From: Verrucomicrobiota bacterium
Lineage (GTDB): Bacteria > Chlamydiota > Chlamydiia > Chlamydiales > JAEYWL01
DNA length: 58,382 nucleotides
Assembly (NCBI GenBank): GCA_023428915.1
Contig: JAEYWL010000022.1
Coordinates: 1 to 58,382 of the forward strand
Direction of reading: 5' to 3'
Under the pieces are notes generated by a model that worked only from the letters and a program-made list of their open reading frames with translations, did not search any database and was not told the origin of the DNA. The stretch's first letter is position 1. Each line of letters opens with the position of its first letter. Positions 36,189 to 44,564 of the stretch are shown here, one piece after another. The position numbers and the translations under genes were made by a program.

Positions 36189-37562
36189 GTGACACAACAA
36201 ACGCAGCAGACAGCTGGAAATTGGGGCCGTGCATGGCAAGCTACTGTTTTTTCTTCTATTTCTTCGCTATTGATCATGGCCTGTACGCCATTGATGGTAT
36301 TTTATTTTTATATCGCCTGTGCTGAATATCAAGGCTCGCTGTCTGAACCTTTCTTACAGATGATCGATGGACGCTTATCCTTGAGCGCTTTTTTTGGGCA
36401 ATTTCCGGCCTTAACCTGGAAAGCCATCCAAATTTACGGTGTTTGGTTTGCCTTTCAATTAGTCTTAGCTTTATTTGTCCCGGATATTATCGGCCGTTAT
36501 GCTAAAAGCTATCGCGGCGGCCAACAAAAAGGCTCTGTAACACCTGCAGGGAATCAGCTTACCTATGAAATTAACGGCTTGCAAGCTTGGATCATAACCC
36601 ACATTGTATTTATAGTGTGTTCATTTGGCTTAGGCTGGTTCTCGCCGGCGATCATTTTAGAAAACTGGGGCCCCTTGCTATGGGTGGTCAATATCGTTGG
36701 AAACTTGGTAGCCCTTTTTGTTTACGTCAAAGCACGTTTCTTCCCCACCTTGGCCAATGACCGCAAATTTAGCGGCAATTTTATTTACGACTATTACATG
36801 GGCATTGAGCTTAATCCGCGCATTGGTAAATTCGACTTTAAACTCTTTTTTAACGGCCGCCCCGGCATTGTAGCTTGGACATTAATCAATATCTCTTTTG
36901 CCGCAGCGCAATACCAGATGTACGGGTATGTCACCAACTCTATGCTTATTGTCAACCTGCTGCAAGCCATATATGTCATAGACTTTTTCTGGAACGAAGC
37001 CTGGTATTTGAACACTATCGACGTTTGCCATGAGCACTTTGGCTGGATGCTGGCTTGGGGCGATTGCGTCTGGCTGCCTTATATGTATACATTGCAGGGG
37101 CTTTATCTCGTTTACCACCCTGTGCAACTCTCAACAGAGTTTGCTCTATTTGTTACTGCCATGGGCTTATTTGGCTATTACATTTTCCGCGCCGTCAATG
37201 CCCAGAAAGACCGCTTCAGGAAAACTGATGGACAGGCTTTAATTTGGGGTAAAAAACCTGAATATATCGAGTGCGAGTACACTTCTAGCGATGGACAAAA
37301 GCGCAAGAGCAAACTGTTAGTGTCCGGCTGGTGGGGGTTTTCACGCCACTTCAACTACACCGGTGACTTAATCGGTTCCTTAGCTTATTGCATGGCTTGC
37401 GGCTTTGCCAACCTATTGCCTTACTTCTACATCATATTTATGGGGATTTTGCTCGTTCACCGCTGCATCCGCGATGAACACCGCTGCAAGCATAAGTATG
37501 GCGCCGATTGGGACAAATACTGCCAGCGCGTGAAGTACCGCCTTCTCCCCGGCATCTTCTAA
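36189..37562 (+). CDS. ERG4/ERG24-family sterol reductase
   Basis: This is a polytopic membrane protein of about 457 residues, like eukaryotic delta-14 or 7-dehydrocholesterol reductases, which reduce sterol double bonds with NADPH. The C-terminal family signature is very clear: LLVSGWWGFSRHFNYTGDLI, LPYFYIIFMGILLVHR, RDEHRCKHKYGADWDKYC and a terminal YRLLPGIF. Similar genes occur in Protochlamydia and Coxiella and are thought to come from eukaryotes; bacteria of this group have no complete sterol pathway, so a host sterol is the likely substrate. The frame opens at 36168, but GTG 36189 has a GAGG site 7 bases upstream and is a likely start. It is separate from the signalling genes before it. 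Confidence 0.93.
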   Translation: MTQQTQQTAGNWGRAWQATVFSSISSLLIMACTPLMVFYFYIACAEYQGSLSEPFLQMIDGRLSLSAFFGQFPALTWKAIQIYGVWFAFQLVLALFVPDIIGRYAKSYRGGQQKGSVTPAGNQLTYEINGLQAWIITHIVFIVCSFGLGWFSPAIILENWGPLLWVVNIVGNLVALFVYVKARFFPTLANDRKFSGNFIYDYYMGIELNPRIGKFDFKLFFNGRPGIVAWTLINISFAAAQYQMYGYVTNSMLIVNLLQAIYVIDFFWNEAWYLNTIDVCHEHFGWMLAWGDCVWLPYMYTLQGLYLVYHPVQLSTEFALFVTAMGLFGYYIFRAVNAQKDRFRKTDGQALIWGKKPEYIECEYTSSDGQKRKSKLLVSGWWGFSRHFNYTGDLIGSLAYCMACGFANLLPYFYIIFMGILLVHRCIRDEHRCKHKYGADWDKYCQRVKYRLLPGIF

Positions 37563-37969
37563 AGATAAATGGTGACAGTTGCCAAAGTCATTTATTGATA
37601 ATTAAACGCAAAGACGCTAAGGCACAAAGATTTAGGAATAAGGTCTTTGCCTTTAATTAATAAATTTAGTTAGAACTGAACTTAATTATTTAAAATAAAT
37701 AACCAAGATAGGCAAGATCGCTTCGCGACAGGATGATGAGGATTAAACAATCCTGCGTATCTTGCCGTTTACGATCCTCTTAATCCTGTTAAAAATAATA
37801 ATAAGCAAAAGCTTTTGTTCATTTTTTACAGCCACTTAAGCTCGTTGTCAATTTGATTGTATAGAAGATCGAAATGACTTGAATCCAATCTTTGCACGAG
37901 AAAAAAGTAGCACAAAACACTTAATAGGATTATAACTTATAAAGTTTATAAAATTAAAATTTATGTAAG
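37563..37969. repeat. Gene-free region with two palindromic repeats
   Basis: No gene was seen. At 37597-37661 an inverted repeat (attaaacgcaaagac with gtctttgcctttaat) contains the cgcaaagacgctaaggcacaaag word. At 37707-37790 a second compound palindrome has ggcaagat/atcttgcc and aggattaa/ttaatcct arms. Both resemble short intergenic repeats common in many unrelated bacterial genomes. The last 100 bp are A/T-rich and probably hold the promoter of the next gene. Confidence 0.7.
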
Positions 37970-37975
37970 GTGAAA

Positions 37976-39337
37976 ATGGAAAGTTTTTATTTAAATAGAA
38001 TTAATGATTTTTTTAGTAATTTTGCTAATTATACCCTTTCTTGGAATGAGGAAAACTCGAGTAATACAACAGTTGCATTTTTTGCGACGGCAGGCGGACT
38101 TATTATAGGTTTTGGTGCTTTGATACTAAAAAGAAAATTTGAATCTAAGCCATTAAAAGCCCCAAAACCACAGAAAGGAGAAAAATTCCAAGTGGTAGAA
38201 ATGGGTAAAACTGTAAAAGTCGCTAGAACCACAACTAAAGCAGATAAAGTGGTAGAAGACTTTAATGTGGATAGAACAACTAAAGTAATTGAACCAGTAG
38301 AAGGGACTAAAACAATTAAAGCGACTGAAGCAATTGAACTGGCAGAACCTAAAACGATTAAGGCGATTGAAGTAGTCTCTGAGATCGAAACAATGTTATT
38401 TACATTAGGATGTGGTCCTAATCAATCAAAAGTAACAAAAATAATAAAAGATTACGGCAAGGGTAAAGCAACAACAAGTCAATTACATAGAGTTCTAGAT
38501 GATTGCAAGATTGACTCTAAGCCGAATTTAGTAAAGTACTTGGATTATTTAAAAACGTTTTTAAAGCAAGTGATTCATAATCACATTCCCAATAGTGCAG
38601 CGCTTAAAGAGATAGAACGGATGTTGTTTATATTAGGGTGTGGTTGTGATCAATCAAAAATAACAAACATAATAAAAGATTACGAAAAAGGTAAAGCAAC
38701 AAAAACTGAACTAAACCAAGTTCTAGATGATTGCAAGTCTTTTGTCTCTAATCAAAAATTAGAAAAGTACTTGAATGAGTTAAAGACGTTTGCAAAGCAA
38801 ATACGTCACAATTACCTTCTTAATAAGGCGCCGCTGTCTATTAAAAACATGAAGGTTTGGGAAAACGTTAAGGATTATTCAATCTTAAAAGAGCAACTAT
38901 CTAGGGCATTAATCTCCCATGATGAATCTGATTCCTTGTCCAATTATAAGGGAAAAAAGATGCAGCCGATAACAAAAACAGAATTGATGCTTTTATGCGA
39001 TGAGTTGATGGGTGAAGTTGAGATCATTGGCCAAGTTCTTCGTGAGCAAGCGAAGGGGTTGAATTCAGAGTTGCTTGGCGATAACCAAGATTCTAAGTGG
39101 TTTGTAAGGCAAATTTTTGATCTGAAAGAAACCTTTTTAAAAATTTACCGCCTAGCTGATTGGCAAGATCATTTTTTCCAACCAGCTTCCCAACAAAATA
39201 AATGGCTTTGTATTTCCCAAAAAATTTGTAATGAGATTATTCCTTTATTCAGCGAGAGTGAGGCGCTAGGAAATCTAGAAGAGTTAAAAATGTTTGTAGA
39301 AGTTAAGACCAAAGAAGATATGCAAAAGCTGAAGTAG
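37976..39337 (+). CDS. Unrecognised membrane-anchored protein with tandem 75-residue duplication
   Basis: From ATG 37976 (AAGG site upstream; GTG 37970 is also possible) this protein has about 453 residues. A hydrophobic segment near residues 30-50 (TTVAFFATAGGLIIGFGALI) followed by KRK suggests a membrane anchor with the rest in the cytosol. A Lys/Thr/Glu-rich stretch with repeated TIKA-E words follows. Two adjacent units of about 75 residues (about 138-212 and 213-286) share MLFxLGCGxxQSKxTxIIKDYxKGKAT and VLDDCK and are clearly a recent duplication. The C-terminal 150 residues are helical. No family was recognised. It is A/T-rich compared with mfd downstream. Confidence 0.72.
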   Translation: MESFYLNRINDFFSNFANYTLSWNEENSSNTTVAFFATAGGLIIGFGALILKRKFESKPLKAPKPQKGEKFQVVEMGKTVKVARTTTKADKVVEDFNVDRTTKVIEPVEGTKTIKATEAIELAEPKTIKAIEVVSEIETMLFTLGCGPNQSKVTKIIKDYGKGKATTSQLHRVLDDCKIDSKPNLVKYLDYLKTFLKQVIHNHIPNSAALKEIERMLFILGCGCDQSKITNIIKDYEKGKATKTELNQVLDDCKSFVSNQKLEKYLNELKTFAKQIRHNYLLNKAPLSIKNMKVWENVKDYSILKEQLSRALISHDESDSLSNYKGKKMQPITKTELMLLCDELMGEVEIIGQVLREQAKGLNSELLGDNQDSKWFVRQIFDLKETFLKIYRLADWQDHFFQPASQQNKWLCISQKICNEIIPLFSESEALGNLEELKMFVEVKTKEDMQKLK

Positions 39338-39362
39338 TCGATAAAAGGACAAACGACATCAT

Positions 39363-39464
39363 CGACCTTATCGACCCCATGGACCTAACGACAAAGGGCT
39401 AGTGCTTAGTCTATTAAGTCCATAAGGTCCATAGGGTCGTTAAGGTCCATTGTCCATTTAAGCG
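39363..39464. repeat. Palindromic dispersed repeat (family D, copy 2)
   Basis: The part 39404-39464 matches 18352-18412 at about 57 of 61 bases, and the left half contains inverted versions of the same ggacct/gtcgtt words. It lies between the convergent ends of the gene ending at 39337 and mfd (ending at 39485) and could act as a terminator. Confidence 0.8.
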
Positions 39465-39484
39465 TCTTTGCCTTCTGCCTTTTT

Positions 39485-42400
39485 TTACTTCCCTTTCTTC
39501 TTGGTTTCGCTCATGACGCCCTGCATGGCGGCGATGACCTTGACTTCCCATTCTTGAGGCTTTTTGATGGCAGGCAGAAGCACTTTTTTTATCTCGCTGG
39601 TTTTGCTGCGCGCATATTCCATGCTAAGGGTCATCTTGTCAAACTTAAGGGCCGCGAAGCCGTTGGCCGAAGCAAATATACGCACTCTAGTTAGTCTATA
39701 GAGCCACTCGGCTGGCAAAGGCGGCTTGCCAAAACGGTCGATCACCTCTTTCCAAATGGCATCGGCCTCTTCCCAAGAAATCGCTTCTCCCAAGCGCTGA
39801 TAAAGTTCCATGCGCAGGCTGATTTCATTTACATACTCCTCAGGGAAGCGCGCATCGATTTGACAATCAATTTTCGTATCGCTAAGAGAGGCTGGAGCCG
39901 AGCCTTGCAATTTCTGCATGGTGCGTTTCAGCATTTTGCAGTAAAGGTGAAAGCCGACCGCCGCTACGTGTCCCGATTGTTCCGTACCGAGGATGTTGCC
40001 TCCGCCGCGCAATTCTAAATCCCGCATCGCGACTTTCATGCCGCCGCCATAGCCGGAGTTTTCAGCCAGCGCCTGCAAGCGCTGCCGGCTAATTTCTGGC
40101 AAGCTGGCCAATTTGGGCACAAAAAAATAAGCGTAGGCGCGGCGGTTCCAGCGTCCAACACGTCCCCGAAGTTGGTATAGCTCTGCCAGGCCGAATCTGT
40201 CGGCGCGGTCGATTAAAATGGTATTGGCATTTGGAATATCGATGCCGTTTTCAATGATGGTGGTAGCAATTAAAATATCGGCTTGGCCGCTTTTAAAGGC
40301 ATGAAATACAGAGTCGATTTCATCTGCACTCATTTGTCCATGGCCGACTACGATCCTGGCTTGAGGGAGCAGCTTTTTGATCTTGGAGGCCATATCAAAA
40401 ATGGTTTCAACACGGTTGTGGATAATGAAGGCTTGCCCGTCGCGCGCCAGCTCCCGTAAAAGTGCATTTTTAAATGTCTGTTCATTGGCTTCTGCGAGGA
40501 CGGTCTTAATAGGCAGGCGGTCTTGCGGAGGGGTGCTGATAATCGACATATCCCTTCCGCCCACCAACGACATGTAAAGCGTGCGGGGGATAGGAGTCGC
40601 AGAAAGGGTCAGGCAATCAACGCCGACCTTAACTTTTTTTAAGTGCTCTTTGGCTTTTACGCCAAAACGCTGCTCTTCATCGATAATTATCAAACCCAGA
40701 TCTTTGAAAACTATATCTTCGCTAATGATCCGATGGGTGCCGATGACAATATCAATGGCACCGCTGGCAAGTCCTTCTAAAGTAGCTTTTACTTCCTTTG
40801 CAGAGAGAAAGCGGGAAAGTACGCCAACTCTTACCGGGAAATTTGCCATGCGGTCGCGGAAATTTTCGTAGTGCTGCATAGCGAGCACGGTTGTCGGCAC
40901 CAAAACAGCAACTTGCTTTTGCCCATCCACGACTGCTTTAAAGGCAGCACGCATAGCCACTTCCGTTTTTCCGTACCCTACATCGCCGCAAATGAGGCGA
41001 TCCATAGGTTTAGAAGAGAGCATGTCTTCTTTGATGGCAGCTATGGCTTGAAGCTGGTCTTCTGTTTCGACATAGGGGAAATCCTCTTCGAAATCAAGCA
41101 TTTCGCGGCTGTCGGCAGGGTAGCTGTAGCCTCCGCGCATTTCCCGTTGGGCATAAATTTGCAGCAGCTCCTGGGCGTAAGCGCTAATAGCCGCCTGTGT
41201 TTGCTCCCGAATTTTTTTCCAGCGATTACTTCCGAGAGCATGCAAGCGAGGGGATTCTTCCCCCGCGCCCACATATTTAGTCAGGAGATAAGACTGGTTA
41301 AGGGGCACATAAAGCTTGGCTCCTTCTGCATATTCAAGCAGGAAAAACTCGGCCTCAATTCCCAAGTGGTTCGGCCGTCTTTCTAAACCGATATAACGGG
41401 CGATACCGTTATTAAGATGCACGACCAAGTCGCCGGGATTTAGCTCAAAAGCTTCGGTAGGCAGTGTATGGTAGGTGCCGCGCTGTTTCTGCCTTCGGAT
41501 TTTATAGCGCTGGGAAATTTCCGTAAAAGGCAAGTACAGTGTATTTTCCGTAATAAACCCAAAACCGGAAGTGAGATAGCCTGGATGCAGCCGGGCATTT
41601 TTCGGTAAATGCAGCTGCTGGTCTTGTATTTTTTTTAAGAAATTTTCCTGTTCCAGTTCGCTTGCAAAAATCAAATGCAAAGTGCCTTGTGTGAAGTCGA
41701 ATTCGCATACTGCTTTTACAAGTTCTTCGCCGCTGAGTGCTTCGCTTTCCGGGTCATGTTGACTGATAAATTGATTTACAGAAACAAAAGGATGGCGCCA
41801 GCGTGCAGCCGCTAGTTGGCGATTGAACATCTGGAAGCCGACTTCGTGGAGAGGTGCTTGCCGTGAATAGAGGTTTTTGGTTTTACCCGAAACCTGCACA
41901 TCGCTGAGTTCTTCAAGAGATGTATGTGTAAGATATATTTTTTGAAAGTGCTCAATGCGGTCCATAAAGGTTTCGATATCGCTAAAAGAAGTGCCCAATT
42001 TACCGGTAATGCTTAAAAGATTGGCATAGCGATCTTCCAAAGCGGCTAAATCGTCGAGAATAATAAGGGTGTTAGGGCCTAAATAATCCAATATGGAGCA
42101 CAATTTATCTTTGCCTGCAAGTAATTCAAGCTCCTGAGCCGGTGTGATGTCGATACTATCTGCAGCGCGGATCGATTTTTGGCCGATAGGGTCGAAAAAA
42201 CGGATCGATTCTATTTCATCTCCCCAGAATTCAAGTCGAACAGGATCTGGTGAAGAAACTGGAAAAATATCGACGATACCGCCCCTGACTGCAAATTCCC
42301 CTTTGTCTGAAGCTACGGGACGTTTTTGGTAGCCCATTTTCTCCAGCTGGCTCAATAGAGACTCAAAAGGCAGTTGCATTCCTGGTTTAAGGGAAAGATG

Positions 42401-42823
42401 CAAGGGATCCAGAGCATCTGGCGGCAATAGCAGCTGTAAACACGCTTGCAGTCCCGAGATAATAATTAGAGGGGTGGGAGAATTAGTGATTTTTCTTAGT
42501 ACTTGATAGCGTTCTCCTACAATATCGGGACTCGGAGGAATATTTTCAGAAGGCAGTGTTTCCCATGCCGGAAAGTCCACAACTTCATATTTGGTAAAAA
42601 GGGCAAAGTCGTTAAATAGGCTCACCTCTTCTTGACTGCCGCCGGTTAAAATAAGGATGTGCTTTTGGGTAAACTCTGAAGCTAAAGAGGCAATTAGCGC
42701 CTTCGGCGTACTCCATAGTCCTTCAATTAATAGCGTTTTTTTATCAGCAATACTGGTTTTAAAAGCTTCAAGGCTTTTACTCGAAAAATCCACAAATAAT
42801 CTCCGCTCTCTGTTGAAACTCAA
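39485..42823 (-). CDS. mfd: Transcription-repair coupling factor
   Basis: This 1112-residue ATP-dependent DNA translocase removes stalled RNA polymerase and recruits UvrA. The UvrB-like N-terminal part (FAVRGGIVDIFPVSSPDPVR), the RNA-polymerase-interacting CarD-like domain (about 450-520, LNPGDLVVHLNNGIARYIGL) and the RecG-like motor (Walker A GDVGYGKTEVAMRA, DEEQ box LIIIDEEQRFG, motif VI region QLRGRVGRWNRRAYAYF) are all present, as is the C-terminal TRCF domain. The length is normal. It converges with the gene ending at 39337. The 114-bp gap before it is shared with the divergent kinase gene and must hold both promoters. Confidence 0.97.
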   Translation of the reverse strand: MSFNRERRLFVDFSSKSLEAFKTSIADKKTLLIEGLWSTPKALIASLASEFTQKHILILTGGSQEEVSLFNDFALFTKYEVVDFPAWETLPSENIPPSPDIVGERYQVLRKITNSPTPLIIISGLQACLQLLLPPDALDPLHLSLKPGMQLPFESLLSQLEKMGYQKRPVASDKGEFAVRGGIVDIFPVSSPDPVRLEFWGDEIESIRFFDPIGQKSIRAADSIDITPAQELELLAGKDKLCSILDYLGPNTLIILDDLAALEDRYANLLSITGKLGTSFSDIETFMDRIEHFQKIYLTHTSLEELSDVQVSGKTKNLYSRQAPLHEVGFQMFNRQLAAARWRHPFVSVNQFISQHDPESEALSGEELVKAVCEFDFTQGTLHLIFASELEQENFLKKIQDQQLHLPKNARLHPGYLTSGFGFITENTLYLPFTEISQRYKIRRQKQRGTYHTLPTEAFELNPGDLVVHLNNGIARYIGLERRPNHLGIEAEFFLLEYAEGAKLYVPLNQSYLLTKYVGAGEESPRLHALGSNRWKKIREQTQAAISAYAQELLQIYAQREMRGGYSYPADSREMLDFEEDFPYVETEDQLQAIAAIKEDMLSSKPMDRLICGDVGYGKTEVAMRAAFKAVVDGQKQVAVLVPTTVLAMQHYENFRDRMANFPVRVGVLSRFLSAKEVKATLEGLASGAIDIVIGTHRIISEDIVFKDLGLIIIDEEQRFGVKAKEHLKKVKVGVDCLTLSATPIPRTLYMSLVGGRDMSIISTPPQDRLPIKTVLAEANEQTFKNALLRELARDGQAFIIHNRVETIFDMASKIKKLLPQARIVVGHGQMSADEIDSVFHAFKSGQADILIATTIIENGIDIPNANTILIDRADRFGLAELYQLRGRVGRWNRRAYAYFFVPKLASLPEISRQRLQALAENSGYGGGMKVAMRDLELRGGGNILGTEQSGHVAAVGFHLYCKMLKRTMQKLQGSAPASLSDTKIDCQIDARFPEEYVNEISLRMELYQRLGEAISWEEADAIWKEVIDRFGKPPLPAEWLYRLTRVRIFASANGFAALKFDKMTLSMEYARSKTSEIKKVLLPAIKKPQEWEVKVIAAMQGVMSETKKKGK

Positions 42824-42937
42824 TTATAACAAGAATTACCCTTCTTAACAAACTCTTGAAATAAGTTTATTGCAAGAACAGAGTTAAACAGCTAAACTTT
42901 TTTGCTTAAAATATGAAATAAAAACAGGATTTTTTGT

Positions 42938-44185
42938 TTGGAAACACAACGCGTATCTGGAAATGGTTTTTTAGGTTCAAGTAATTCTATTCAACCGCCG
43001 CAAGAATATCTTAACAGATTAGAGAAAATTTATCCTGTTGATGAATCTATTAAGGCAAAAGTTATAGAAGCCTATGACATGATAATAAGCAAGGGAGGGT
43101 TAAAACATTATGCCATTGATCAAGTCGCCCACCTGCGCCGCAGTCAAACAGGTTTAAGCAGTACCATAGAGATAACCCCAGATGGCAAAGTTTATCTGAT
43201 TTTTAAGGATAAACTATTAGGGCAAGGCATGGAAAGGATTGTCTATGAAGCCCTTGAACTCAATAGCTTGCAACCCAAAGCTTACGGTAAAAGAAAATTT
43301 GAACCAAATGCATCCGATCATGCTTTTAAAAAACATCTAAATGAATTTCATTTCTTAAAAACCCTAGGGCCGGAAATTGCAATTGCATATGATCATGAAT
43401 GTGTGTATGCCTCCAAAGATGGTTCTAAAAGACGAATTAGCATTATGTTTGAGCGGGCATACGGTTCGGTAGAAACTATTAACTTTCAAACATTCTCCTT
43501 GCCGGCACAAATACAAACCTTGCAAGAATTTTTCCGCAATATTAAAGGTTTAAAAGAGGCCGGTATTCACCATCGCGATTTAAAAGAGGGGAATCTTTTG
43601 TACATAAGAGATGAACAAGAAGGGTGTTTTCATTTAAAGCTTAGCGATTTTAGCTTTGCGACAACTTTCAAAGAGGAATGTAAAAATTATGGGTTAATCG
43701 GTTCACTTTGGTATATGGCGCCTGAGTATGTAAAAGGAAATCTAGTGCTAAGAAATTTGAATGAACACAGCAAGAGGCTAACCAACAAAAAAAAAGCAGT
43801 GGTCAAAGCTATAAAGGCGTGCAATAAAAAATTATATGCAATTGAAAAAAGTTCTAAAAAGGCAGGGAAAAATCCTGCAGATAATTTTGATTACCAATGT
43901 TTTCAGCAAGAAAAAATAGCCGGCATCGACAAACTTCGGGAAGTTTATGCTGAAGAAAGAAAGTTTGAAAATGCAATGCGTTTAGCTCTCCATTATGTAA
44001 TTAATCCAGCTGCAGACATGTGGGCAGTTGGCCATATTCTTTATTTTATGGCTGCAAATCGGCTATTCGATCCTTTCAAGGTTAAAGCTACAGAAGAGAA
44101 TTTTAAAGCCTTGCTTCTTCAGTTAACTCAGAACGATATAGATGCTGGTATTAGCAAAGCTGCCGCAAGAGATGCTCTTAACTAA
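42938..44185 (+). CDS. Eukaryote-like protein kinase, C-terminus lost by frameshift
   Basis: This 415-residue product starts at TTG. Kinase landmarks are the catalytic loop HHRDLKEGN (D214), DFS in place of DFG (D237), an APE motif (WYMAPEYVKG) and the subdomain IX segment DMWAVGHILYF. The glycine loop is weak (LLGQGMERIVYEA). About 80 basic, coiled residues are inserted between APE and DMW, which is unusual. The frame stops at 44185 inside subdomain X, but the missing subdomain XI is encoded just downstream in another frame. It is A/T-rich, has no signal peptide and may be a host-directed kinase. Activity is uncertain because of the frameshift. Confidence 0.75.
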   Translation: METQRVSGNGFLGSSNSIQPPQEYLNRLEKIYPVDESIKAKVIEAYDMIISKGGLKHYAIDQVAHLRRSQTGLSSTIEITPDGKVYLIFKDKLLGQGMERIVYEALELNSLQPKAYGKRKFEPNASDHAFKKHLNEFHFLKTLGPEIAIAYDHECVYASKDGSKRRISIMFERAYGSVETINFQTFSLPAQIQTLQEFFRNIKGLKEAGIHHRDLKEGNLLYIRDEQEGCFHLKLSDFSFATTFKEECKNYGLIGSLWYMAPEYVKGNLVLRNLNEHSKRLTNKKKAVVKAIKACNKKLYAIEKSSKKAGKNPADNFDYQCFQQEKIAGIDKLREVYAEERKFENAMRLALHYVINPAADMWAVGHILYFMAANRLFDPFKVKATEENFKALLLQLTQNDIDAGISKAAARDALN

Positions 44186-44297
44186 ATTGATGCAAAGATG
44201 CCTAGTGATCGAACCGCGCCATCGGGCTACAATTGAGGAATGCCAAGCCTTGCTTCAAGAGTACTTATCACAAAATCCACTCTTACAAGTGTCCTAA
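44172..44297 (+). pseudogene. Out-of-frame C-terminal end of the kinase
   Basis: This short frame reads LLTKLMQRCLVIEP followed by RHRATIEECQALL, the typical kinase subdomain XI (C-L-x-x-x-P-x-x-R-x-T), and ends at TAA 44295-44297. Adding one CT dinucleotide to the ctctta run near 44176 joins it to the upstream kinase frame, giving a protein of about 453 residues. The break therefore looks like a 2-base deletion by slippage, or a sequencing error. Confidence 0.75.
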
Positions 44298-44471
44298 GAC
44301 CCTGATTGCTACCTTCTAAGGGTCAGATTCGAGTTCTTTTCCTCTAGGAGCTCGCACGAAGCCCTGAAAATCAGTAGGCCATATTAATAAATATGACCTG
44401 CTGATTTTTGCGAGCTCCTAGAGAGAAAAAACTCTCGAATATGACCTATTATAAGGTAGCAATCAGGGTCT
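44297..44471. repeat. 175-bp palindromic element (family B)
   Basis: The arms begin agaccctgattgctacctt (44297) and end aaggtagcaatcagggtct (44453-44471). The inner blocks attcgag, ctctaggagctcgca and aaatcag are also inverted, and the centre is an A/T palindrome. It starts exactly at the end of the kinase remnant. It shares words with the element at 54100-54161. The remaining 90 bp to alaS show nothing clear. Confidence 0.85.
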
Positions 44472-44564
44472 AAGGAATGATTCCTTTTACCACAGAGGAG
44501 GCAGGGCTCAGTGAGATTTCATAAAATCGTGCCCGTGCCCGATTTTGATAGCTGCGATATGGTT

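Noticed and set aside
37563..37969. A CRISPR array
   Set aside because: The repeats are inverted and irregular, without equal-length spacers or cas genes nearby.
44320..44340. The attcgag words at 44327 and 54130 as tRNA T-loops
   Set aside because: No matching acceptor, D-arm or anticodon arm is present; the words belong to palindromic repeats.
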